Source: Oscillospiraceae bacterium (GTDB lineage Bacteria; Bacillota; Clostridia; Oscillospirales; CAG-272). From it: 5,049 bases of DNA. Location: positions 1 through 5,049 of the forward strand of contig WREN01000182.1 of assembly GCA_009779295.1 (NCBI GenBank). The letters are read 5' to 3'. The translations under genes were made by a program, and so were the position numbers. The number at the start of each line of letters is the position of its first letter. Positions within the stretch are counted from its first letter, which is position 1. The notes under the pieces were generated by a model. The model was not told the DNA's origin, made no database searches, and worked only from the letters and a program-made list of their open reading frames with translations. Positions 1 to 5,049 of the stretch are shown piece by piece.

Positions 1-1087
1 CGTGAACCCATCCGTCATAGTATTCGCTTTTGGAATTTCCGTATATTCCATTGAATCGGCTTTTTGTATAATCGTAGTTTTGCCCCCAGAAATATCCTCT
101 GCCTCCGAGCGGTAATAAAGGCATCGGATCAATTTCGTTTTCCTTTTTCATTGAAGCGTGCCAGAGTATGAAGTGCGAAACGAACCATCGCAAATTGTTT
201 AATGGGAAATCAATTTTAAACTCCGTAATTAATTTGTCAACATGCGTTATTAATTTTTGACTGTAATCTTTATACAGATTTTTTGTTTTCGCTGTAATTT
301 CTTCATCGCAGGAATTTGTGTAGATGAATATGTTTGCCTGATATTTTGCTTTCGGCAGTAGTTTTATTAATCCAGACTTTACCAATATATTGAGTTCGTC
401 CTCAATGTAAGGCGCGGACACGCCAAGCTCAACACTGAGTTCCTCAACCGTCATGGGTGAATAATAAGTTGACAACATAATATTGCCGGGCAATCTTTTT
501 GTTTCGAACAATTTGAAAAAGCCTCTGTACTCATCTCCAATATCATCCGAAACCCACATATCAAACCTGAATATGTCGGGGTTATAACTTTTTTCACCGT
601 ATTCTCTTTCCATATTTATTCCTTCTTTCAAAATTTTCCTTGCTTTAAACAGCAAGTGCTTGACCGTTTCAACCGTAACGGAAAGTTCCTCCGAAATTTG
701 GATACAGCTTTTCTCCTCAATGTAATACTTCACCACGGCTTCCCTGTATTGGCGGGCAAGAAGCGACATCTCACGGCGAAGAATATTTATATCTTCTTTT
801 AAAATTAAATCGTTTTCGACATTTGAATCGCTGATATAAATATCAAGTTCGGTCGTGTTGACCTTTTCTTTTTTGCCCGCGCGGATATATTTGCTGTAGG
901 TATTTCTCGCGACCGCCCACATCCACCCGTAAAAAGCGTTTTCATCCTTGAGGGTGTTAGAAGAAGCGAGCAGTTCGGTGATGATCTGCTGCGATAAATC
1001 TTCCGCCGCCGTAACGTCCGATACCCTTGACCGCGAAAAAGCAAATATATTTTTCATTGAGTCGAGTATTTTTTCACTTATATCCAT
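1..1087 (-). CDS. Sigma-70 family (ECF-like) sigma factor with a long C-terminal extension, partial at its 3' end
   Basis: The reading frame opens with ATG at 1087 and stays open to the left edge, giving 362 visible residues and no stop. The N-terminus looks like sigma region 2: residues 28-36 (AAEDLSQQI) and 55-69 (GWMWAVARNTYSKYI) resemble the core-binding and -10-recognition helices of ECF sigmas. Residues 108-153 look like region 4, with a helix-turn-helix around ISEELSVTVETVKHLLFKAR (131-150). ECF sigmas usually end soon after region 4, at about 160-200 residues, but this one continues for at least 200 more. The extension holds a probable winged-helix segment (212-244, MTVEELSVELGVS then a second helix) and a tail rich in Trp, Tyr and Gly (about 300-362). 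An in-frame TAA at 1109-1111 blocks any longer N-terminus. The ribosome binding site is poor, with only GGA about 12 nt upstream. No anti-sigma gene is visible. Family assignment is fairly secure; the role of the extension is unknown. Confidence 0.8.
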   Translation of the reverse strand, partial: MDISEKILDSMKNIFAFSRSRVSDVTAAEDLSQQIITELLASSNTLKDENAFYGWMWAVARNTYSKYIRAGKKEKVNTTELDIYISDSNVENDLILKEDINILRREMSLLARQYREAVVKYYIEEKSCIQISEELSVTVETVKHLLFKARKILKEGINMEREYGEKSYNPDIFRFDMWVSDDIGDEYRGFFKLFETKRLPGNIMLSTYYSPMTVEELSVELGVSAPYIEDELNILVKSGLIKLLPKAKYQANIFIYTNSCDEEITAKTKNLYKDYSQKLITHVDKLITEFKIDFPLNNLRWFVSHFILWHASMKKENEIDPMPLLPLGGRGYFWGQNYDYTKSRFNGIYGNSKSEYYDGWVH

Positions 1088-1114
1088 CGTTTTAGAAAAT
1101 CCGTTCGGTTATTT

Positions 1115-1126
1115 TGAGAGCTCTCA
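1115..1126. promoter_or_regulatory. Perfect 12-bp palindrome, possible operator
   Basis: TGAGAGCTCTCA is an exact palindrome lying just downstream of the candidate -10 box and across the predicted start of transcription of the sigma factor gene. That is a usual place for a repressor site. It has no spacer, so as RNA it could not form a normal hairpin loop and it is not followed by a T tract. A terminator is therefore unlikely. The binding protein, if any, is unknown. Confidence 0.35.
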
Positions 1127-1128
1127 TA

Positions 1129-1158
1129 AATATAGTACCAAAAATTAAAATCGGTTAA
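1129..1158 (-). promoter_or_regulatory. Candidate promoter of the sigma factor gene
   Basis: On the minus strand TTAACC (1158-1153) is followed after 18 nt by TATATT (1134-1129), close to the -35 and -10 consensus. Transcription would start near 1122, about 35 nt before the ATG at 1087. The two hexamers are imperfect and the region is AT-rich, so chance matches are possible. If real, the sigma gene has its own promoter in addition to any read-through from the upstream operon. Confidence 0.35.
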
Positions 1159-1165
1159 TAAATTT

Positions 1166-1987
1166 TTATTTCACCCCTCTAACAATCATCGTCAGGGAAA
1201 CATTCGTGTCCCAAAGTTTGATACCTTGCTTGTATTGTGCGATTCTTTTATCGTAGCGGTTGTTGACCGCGTCAACCCATTCTTTATTTTTCGAATCAAT
1301 TGAATCCAATTCAACTCTGCGGTTTGCTTCGAAAATTTTCAACGCAAACTCCTCATCATACTGCGCGCTGTCGGGCGTAAGATTGGTCGTGACGTAATGC
1401 GTTTGAATATCCTTGAACCCATACCGACTCATAATCGCCGGCAGTTCCTGCTCCGAAACGCCGTATTTGCTAACACCATACTTTTCATCATAATCATTTT
1501 TATTATTCTGCCACATTTCTTTCTCAAAATCGGAAATCTCGCCCGCGTATTGGATCGCCCGATGTCCTCTCCCGCTTAAAACAAGACACACCCCACCGGG
1601 TTTGAGAACTCTGTACTGCTCGCCGAAGAATGAATTCGGCGCGACGTGTTCCTGCACGGTATTTGAAATAGTCACGTCGAACGAATCGTCGCCGAACGGC
1701 AGGGAAGTAATGTCTGCTTCGACGAACTCAATATACGGTGCTTGCGTTTTTGCGAACTCAACAAAATTCGTGTCCCTGTCGGAACCGATGACGTTGGCGT
1801 TCGGGTACCAGCGGTGCAACGCCTGTGTCAACGCGCCCGGACCCGCGCCGATTTCGAGGATGTTTCCAGCATTTTCGATATTAAATATGCGGATATAGTT
1901 TTCCTTAAACCTGTCGTCAAACTTCAATTGCCGTGTGAGATAAAGCAAGCCGATTTTTTGCAAATACGTAGACCAAACAGTGTTCAT
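1166..1987 (-). CDS. Class I SAM-dependent methyltransferase, substrate unknown
   Basis: The protein has 273 residues and a Rossmann-type methyltransferase fold of the Methyltransf_11 kind. Motif I is ILEIGAGPG (43-51). The acidic residue expected to hold the SAM ribose is D70 in IGSDRD, and D92 in EADITSLPF fits the adenine-contact position. FDVTISNTV (103-111) and VLKPGG (127-132) are the later core strands. The C-terminal third (about 150-273) carries family-specific sequence and no recognised domain. The open frame reaches back to 2092, but the ATG at 1987 is the better start: AAAGGAG lies 7 nt upstream and the ATG overlaps the rsmI stop as ATGA, implying translational coupling. The extra 35 residues of the longer version are an out-of-frame shadow of the rsmI C-terminus. 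The substrate cannot be read from the sequence. Its place as last gene after two rRNA methyltransferases makes an RNA target possible, but small-molecule methylation fits the fold equally well. Confidence 0.85.
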   Translation of the reverse strand: MNTVWSTYLQKIGLLYLTRQLKFDDRFKENYIRIFNIENAGNILEIGAGPGALTQALHRWYPNANVIGSDRDTNFVEFAKTQAPYIEFVEADITSLPFGDDSFDVTISNTVQEHVAPNSFFGEQYRVLKPGGVCLVLSGRGHRAIQYAGEISDFEKEMWQNNKNDYDEKYGVSKYGVSEQELPAIMSRYGFKDIQTHYVTTNLTPDSAQYDEEFALKIFEANRRVELDSIDSKNKEWVDAVNNRYDKRIAQYKQGIKLWDTNVSLTMIVRGVK

Positions 1988-2820
1988 GTGATTACTCCTT
2001 TGTTTTTCAAATTCAACGACGCTTTGTACGCGTCGTTTTTGCTTATATTTTTGTTTTTGCTGACGGAAGCGATCGCCTCTTTCATTGAGCAATTCGTTTT
2101 AATCATTTCGTCGATTAATAGCGCTTCGATTGAAATTTCATCTTCTGTAATGGTATTTTCGCGTTGATAATTGATAACGATCGTATATTCGCCGAGTTCG
2201 GCATTAGCGTCAGATTTAATTGTTTGGGCGACATCGGATAACTTGCCCCACGTAGATTTTTCATACAGTTTCGAAATATCATTCACGACCAATACATCAC
2301 ACTCTCCGATGGTTTCGTACATTTCGGCAAGCGAATCAACAATGCGGTTCGGCGACTCGAACAACACGAAAATATTGAAATCGGATTTAATTATCAAATC
2401 GCAATAACCTTTTTTAATAAATCCCAAAAAGCAAAACTTGTCGAAAATAAATCCAGATATAGAAAGCGCGGTCGTGACAGCGGACGGACCGGGAATACCG
2501 ATAATTTCGATGTGATTCTTCCGCGCCAAAGCGGTTATAAAGCAACCCGGGTCGGAAATGCACGGCGTTCCCGCGTCCGAAACAAGCGCAATTTCCAAAC
2601 CATTTAAAACTTTATCAATCAACTCTGCGCTTTTTTCAATCTCGTTGAATTTGTGATACGACGTAACGGGCGTTCTGATATTGAAATGATTCAGAAGTTG
2701 AAGGGTGCGTCTGGTATCTTCTGCCGCAATCAATTGTACATTCTTGAGAGTTTCAATTGCCCGCGGCGAAATGTCCGAGAGGTTTCCGATCGGCGTCGCT
2801 ACAACATATAATTTTCCCAT
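1984..2820 (-). CDS. rsmI: 16S rRNA (cytidine-1402-2'-O)-methyltransferase RsmI
   Basis: RsmI is a cytoplasmic tetrapyrrole-methylase-fold enzyme. It uses SAM to methylate the 2'-OH of C1402 in helix 44, in the ribosomal P-site region. The 278-residue protein has the family signatures in order: LYVVATPIGNLSDISPRA (4-21), IAAEDTRRTLQLLNHF (31-46), VSDAGTPCISDPG (80-92) and IPGPSAVTTALSISGF (109-124). ESPNRI (155-160) and KLYE (184-187) follow, then a C-terminal helical segment with SMKEAIASVSK (245-255). Length is normal for the family. Two departures stand out. The basic stretch that usually follows FLGF (LPRK-type, with several Arg/Lys) is shortened to IKKGYCDLI, and the usual RELTK motif reads NDISK (180-184). 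It could therefore be a diverged copy. The ATG at 2820 has GGAG 9 nt upstream, located at the end of the preceding gene 5 nt away. Confidence 0.93.
   Translation of the reverse strand: MGKLYVVATPIGNLSDISPRAIETLKNVQLIAAEDTRRTLQLLNHFNIRTPVTSYHKFNEIEKSAELIDKVLNGLEIALVSDAGTPCISDPGCFITALARKNHIEIIGIPGPSAVTTALSISGFIFDKFCFLGFIKKGYCDLIIKSDFNIFVLFESPNRIVDSLAEMYETIGECDVLVVNDISKLYEKSTWGKLSDVAQTIKSDANAELGEYTIVINYQRENTITEDEISIEALLIDEMIKTNCSMKEAIASVSKNKNISKNDAYKASLNLKNKGVIT
1995..2001 (-). promoter_or_regulatory. Ribosome binding site that fixes the start of the last methyltransferase gene
   Basis: The minus strand reads AAAGGAG, then 7 nt, then ATG at 1987. This strong site lies inside the 3' end of rsmI and decides the choice of 1987 over the longer frame starting at 2092. 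Confidence 0.85.
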
Positions 2821-2825
2821 TTTTG

Positions 2826-3551
2826 TTATCTCCGTTTAAGTATTAATAGTAGTTCGTTCTTGTATTCACGTTCAAATATATAGTCATAATCCGGAAAATT
2901 TTCTTTCATGAAGTTACGGTAAAAATTGTACATTCCGTAATCTTTGCCCGATAAACTTTTCGTCGGGAACGTTATCACGAACCAATCAGATTTCAAATTG
3001 TCGAGCAAGAATTTTGAATACCCTTTCTTTTGCTGTTCAATCAGCGGCAGGATTTTAAATAAAAATACAACGTCGCTTTCAATTTCCGGAATTTTGTACA
3101 GCACATCACCGGCGTATGCGAAACCGTTTAGATTATTGAGTCTGAAAAACTCATTCAACAAATTTACATTATCAACATTAATATCGACCGCATAATATTG
3201 TTTAACTTTCAAAAACGGCAGTATAAACGGATTGAACCCGCAAGCGACGTCAAGCACCGTATCACTTTTCGGCACGTTTTTAAAAATATCTTCGTACATT
3301 TCAAACACAAAATCGATCCGCTCTAACGTCGAAACATGGCAGCGCATAATTTGCATGATGTCATCATTTACATCAATTTTTTTCGTTTCATAAAAAGCAC
3401 CGGAAATCTGATGCAACTTGGTTTTGACGGACTTCACTACATCTTTTTCCGACTTGTATTTTTTGCTCTCATCCGCGATGATACGGTTTATCGTTTCGTC
3501 GCAGATGTTCGAATATTTTTTTGAATTTTTAATCGTGTTATAAATGTCCAT
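2826..3551 (-). CDS. ArmA/Rmt-like 16S rRNA (guanine-1405-N7)-methyltransferase
   Basis: This 241-residue protein matches the ArmA/RmtB (FmrO) family along its whole length, judged from remembered family sequences. Members add a methyl group to N7 of G1405 in the A-site part of helix 44 and block 4,6-disubstituted deoxystreptamine drugs such as gentamicin and amikacin. Shared features are SKKYSNI near the N-terminus (10-16), KLHQISGAFY (45-54), HVSTLER (72-78) and the SAM loop VLDVACGFNPF (99-109). D123 lies after the next strand, followed by GDVLYKIP (148-155), DVVFLFKILPLIEQQ (160-174), FPTKSLSGKDYGM (195-207) and a closing KNELLLILKR. The linker between LHQISGAFY and HVSTLER is somewhat shorter than in RmtB. 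Length is close to the usual 250. AGGA lies 7 nt before the ATG, which overlaps the end of tgt by 14 nt. Family membership is very likely; activity and resistance are inferred. No transposon genes lie nearby, so this looks like a resident chromosomal gene. Confidence 0.9.
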   Translation of the reverse strand: MDIYNTIKNSKKYSNICDETINRIIADESKKYKSEKDVVKSVKTKLHQISGAFYETKKIDVNDDIMQIMRCHVSTLERIDFVFEMYEDIFKNVPKSDTVLDVACGFNPFILPFLKVKQYYAVDINVDNVNLLNEFFRLNNLNGFAYAGDVLYKIPEIESDVVFLFKILPLIEQQKKGYSKFLLDNLKSDWFVITFPTKSLSGKDYGMYNFYRNFMKENFPDYDYIFEREYKNELLLILKRR

Positions 3552-4614
3552 TGATTTTTCCTGTGATTTTTATCACTAACATTGAGTAGAATCGTAAGTT
3601 GTGGATCGTCGCGAGCCTGAATGCAAGCGAATCGTTTATTTTAAACAAGTGGTGCAAATATGATTTGCTAAAATTTCGGCAGCAGTAGCAATCGCACAGA
3701 TCTGATACGGGCGAAGTGTCCGCGATGTATTTGTCGTCCATAATATATAAATATTCATAATCGAATCCTGTATTTGTATAAACATACAATCGATGATGCC
3801 TTGCTTCACGCGTCGGGATTACACAATCGAACAGATTATACCCCATCTCGACGCACTGCAAAATTTCTTCCGGCTTGCCGATACCCGTCGCGTATTTTAC
3901 ATAATTGTCGGGTATCAAATCAGCGGTGTATTTCAGAATATCATACGTCAGATTCCCTTGACTGTCAAGCGGCCACCCGCCGAATCCGAAACCGTCAAAC
4001 CCGATTTCAAGCAACGCTTCCGCACATTCCTTACGCAGGCTTTCATCATTGCCGCCTTGAATTATACCGAACAGAAGCGGACGGTTCTCCGGCGTGTACT
4101 TGTAATTTTTGTATTGAATTTCATACTCATCCTTACACATCTTCGCCCAGCGGATAGTCGTTTCAACGGCCTTCTTCTGGATGTCATATGAATCGTCCGG
4201 ATGCGTGCAGTAATCCAGACACATGATGATATCGCTCATGACGGCGAATTGCAATTGAATACTTTTCTGCGGCGTGAAAATGATTTTTCCCTTGCCTTGA
4301 TTGGGGCGGAAGATGATTTCGTTCGCGCGGATTTGCCCGTTCATTTTGTTTTCCCTGAGCAAAGAAAAAACCTGGAATCCCCCGGAATCGGTTAAAATCG
4401 GATTATTCCAGCCAATAAATTTATTGATACCGCCGTGCTTTTTGATTATCGACAACCCCGGCTTGGAGTGCAAATGGAATGCGTTCATAACGATACCGTT
4501 GATTCCGCAACCGAGCAAATCATTAGAATCAAGCGACTTGATCACGCCGTAAGTGCCGTCGGGAAAGAACGCGGGAAGATTAATATTTCCGTGAATTAAA
4601 TTAATATTTTTCAT
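3538..4614 (-). CDS. tgt: tRNA-guanine transglycosylase with a variant substrate pocket
   Basis: TGT swaps G34 in the anticodon of Asn, Asp, His and Tyr tRNAs for a queuine precursor (preQ1) or, in some bacteria, queuine itself. Counting from the ATG at 4614, the 358-residue protein has the general-base Asp in LTDSGGFQVFSL (D76), pocket residues D134 and C136 in LDYCTHPD, Q186 in FGIIQGG, and the nucleophile D263 in FDCVIPTREARHHRL. The zinc site is C307, C309 and C312 in CDCYCCRNFS plus H338 in TIHNLRFY. The usual GGLAVGE or GGLSVGE loop that reads the base reads GGWPLDSQG (212-220), and the usual LMGVG reads ATGIG (242-246), so the accepted base may differ. The open frame extends to 4686, but that would cross the promoter; 4614 fits the family N-terminus. 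The ribosome binding site is weak (GAAAG, 6 nt upstream). First gene of the operon. Confidence 0.92.
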   Translation of the reverse strand: MKNINLIHGNINLPAFFPDGTYGVIKSLDSNDLLGCGINGIVMNAFHLHSKPGLSIIKKHGGINKFIGWNNPILTDSGGFQVFSLLRENKMNGQIRANEIIFRPNQGKGKIIFTPQKSIQLQFAVMSDIIMCLDYCTHPDDSYDIQKKAVETTIRWAKMCKDEYEIQYKNYKYTPENRPLLFGIIQGGNDESLRKECAEALLEIGFDGFGFGGWPLDSQGNLTYDILKYTADLIPDNYVKYATGIGKPEEILQCVEMGYNLFDCVIPTREARHHRLYVYTNTGFDYEYLYIMDDKYIADTSPVSDLCDCYCCRNFSKSYLHHLFKINDSLAFRLATIHNLRFYSMLVIKITGKINGHL

Positions 4615-4635
4615 AAAAAACTTTCTTTTTTTAGA

Positions 4636-4650
4636 ATTATATGCTATAAT
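4636..4650. promoter_or_regulatory. Symmetric bidirectional promoter core between tgt and the divergent plus-strand gene
   Basis: The sequence ATTATA-TGC-TATAAT is an exact inverted repeat. It gives a consensus TATAAT for the plus strand at 4645-4650, preceded by TG at 4642-4643 as an extended -10, and a second TATAAT for the minus strand at 4641-4636. Predicted starts of transcription are near 4657 (plus) and 4629-4631 (minus), leaving leaders of about 15-20 nt. Neither direction has a convincing -35 at 16-18 nt. The plus direction is the stronger because of its extended -10. Confidence 0.65.
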
Positions 4651-4658
4651 AAAATTGT

Positions 4659-4664
4659 AAGGAG
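4659..4664 (+). promoter_or_regulatory. Ribosome binding site of the plus-strand gene
   Basis: AAGGAG, continuing as AAGGAGTGA, closely matches the anti-Shine-Dalgarno complement. It lies 11 nt before the ATG at 4676, slightly farther than ideal, but it is the only credible start for the frame. Confidence 0.75.
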
Positions 4665-4675
4665 TGAAATTAAAA

Positions 4676-5049
4676 ATGGAACCCATTCAATATATCAGAG
4701 AATTTGCAAAAGAATACGCGGAAGAGGCGTTATCGGAACGCGGGGAAACGATTTTAAAACGGTACCGCGACCACAACAGCTTGAAAATCGTGCGTCCGCC
4801 TGTAGTGGTGTTTGAAATACCGTGGGGAGAATTTGCGAAAGAGGAAGAATTACAGTGCAAGTGCGAGGATAACCAATACCACGGCGTTGAATATCAAATG
4901 CGTTCCGCTCTATTCCAAATAAAACATTTTGGCGGAGACTTTATCGTACACCCGTATTACAGGGTCGGCGTAGGGATCATGCACCACGAAAGCGGTATCG
5001 CGATAAAAGAAAAAACGATTTCAAGCAATACAGGCACTTACGTTATGGC
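4676..5049 (+). CDS. Uroporphyrinogen-decarboxylase-like protein, N-terminal part only
   Basis: An open frame starts with ATG at 4676 and runs off the right edge after 124 full codons, with a good ribosome binding site and promoter upstream. The translated start (MEPIQYIREFAKEYAEEALS) is helical. It leads to KRYRDHNSLKIVRPPVVVFEIPW (28-50, with VRPPVVV and the EIPW turn), LQCKCED (59-65), a segment with MRSALFQIKHFGGDFIV (74-90), and HHESGIAIKEK (103-113). From memory, this order (a short helical N-terminus, RP then a hydrophobic strand and EIPW, QCED, then R-rich helix and HF-GD) recalls the uroporphyrinogen-decarboxylase-like proteins common in anaerobic Bacillota. These are related to the MtaA/MtbA corrinoid methyltransferases rather than to true heme HemE. 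The catalytic and metal-binding C-terminal part lies outside the window, so function cannot be confirmed. It is transcribed divergently from tgt and need not share its role. Confidence 0.6.
   Translation, partial: MEPIQYIREFAKEYAEEALSERGETILKRYRDHNSLKIVRPPVVVFEIPWGEFAKEEELQCKCEDNQYHGVEYQMRSALFQIKHFGGDFIVHPYYRVGVGIMHHESGIAIKEKTISSNTGTYVM

Larger units (their letters stand above)
1166..4614 (-). other. Four-gene translation-modification operon (tgt, ArmA/Rmt-like gene, rsmI, methyltransferase)
   Basis: The junctions are a 14-nt overlap, a 5-nt gap and a 4-nt ATGA overlap, and each downstream gene has its ribosome binding site inside its upstream neighbour. No room exists for internal terminators. 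Co-transcription from the promoter upstream of 4614 is the simple reading. No clear hairpin with a T tract follows the last gene in 1088-1165, so read-through into the sigma factor gene is possible. Confidence 0.85.

Noticed and set aside
805..1044. Minus-strand open frame of 79 codons
   Set aside because: It is out of frame within the sigma factor gene, whose frame carries clear region 2 and region 4 sequence.
1088..1165. Intrinsic terminator after the four-gene operon
   Set aside because: The only strong symmetry is the spacer-less palindrome at 1115-1126, which cannot form a standard loop and has no T tract on its downstream side.
1988..2092. N-terminal extension of the last methyltransferase to a start at 2092
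   Set aside because: It only overlaps the rsmI 3' end in another frame, is a basic low-complexity stretch, and a strong AAAGGAG precedes the internal ATG at 1987.
1742..2167. Plus-strand open frame of 141 codons across the rsmI/methyltransferase junction
   Set aside because: It is antisense to two well-supported overlapping genes and shows no recognisable protein features.
3774..4191. Two overlapping plus-strand open frames of 127 and 132 codons inside tgt
   Set aside because: They lie wholly antisense to a gene with intact catalytic motifs, have no ribosome binding sites and encode composition typical of shadow frames.
4615..4660. preQ1 or other riboswitch upstream of tgt
   Set aside because: The predicted leader is only about 15-17 nt, too short for a riboswitch, and no stem or aptamer-like sequence is present.
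4615..4686. N-terminal extension of tgt to a start at 4686
   Set aside because: It would run through the promoter and into the divergent gene, and the family N-terminus aligns with the ATG at 4614.
1..5049. CRISPR array, tRNA/rRNA genes, insertion sequences, attachment sites
   Set aside because: No direct repeat series, tRNA-like stems, transposase or integrase frames, or terminal inverted repeats were seen on either strand.

Overview
The window looks like a chromosomal segment from a low-to-mid GC bacterium, most likely a member of the Bacillota (Clostridia-like). The reasons are AGGAG-type ribosome binding sites, tightly overlapping genes, a TATAAT-rich promoter and the protein families present. 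This is inferred from sequence style alone, without a search. There are six genes: five on the minus strand and one on the plus strand. The two at the window edges are cut off.

Reading the minus strand from right to left, a promoter region at about 4615-4675 drives a compact block of four genes. (1) tgt, a tRNA-guanine transglycosylase with an altered substrate pocket (3538-4614). (2) A 16S rRNA methyltransferase of the ArmA/Rmt type, the family that makes N7-methyl-G1405 and gives aminoglycoside resistance (2826-3551). (3) rsmI, the 2'-O-methyltransferase for C1402 of 16S rRNA (1984-2820). (4) A class I SAM-dependent methyltransferase of unknown substrate (1166-1987). Neighbours overlap by 14 nt, are separated by 5 nt, and overlap by 4 nt (ATGA), so the block is almost certainly one transcript. 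After a 78-nt gap with its own weak promoter and a perfect 12-bp palindrome comes a sigma-70-family sigma factor. It has an unusual long C-terminal extension and runs off the left edge (1-1087).

Divergent from tgt is a plus-strand gene (4676 to the right edge). Its N-terminus resembles uroporphyrinogen-decarboxylase-like proteins, a family related to corrinoid methyltransferase enzymes. The two starts are 61 bp apart. They appear to share a small bidirectional promoter whose two -10 boxes form an exact inverted repeat, ATTATA-TGC-TATAAT.

The most notable point is the functional theme. Three of the four operon genes act at or near the decoding step: the wobble base of tRNA (tgt), and two positions three nucleotides apart in helix 44 of 16S rRNA (C1402 and G1405). 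A chromosomal ArmA/Rmt-like gene translationally coupled to rsmI is the finding most worth following up. No RNA genes, CRISPR arrays, insertion sequences, integrases or strong terminators were seen, and no stretch longer than 80 bases lacks a gene.
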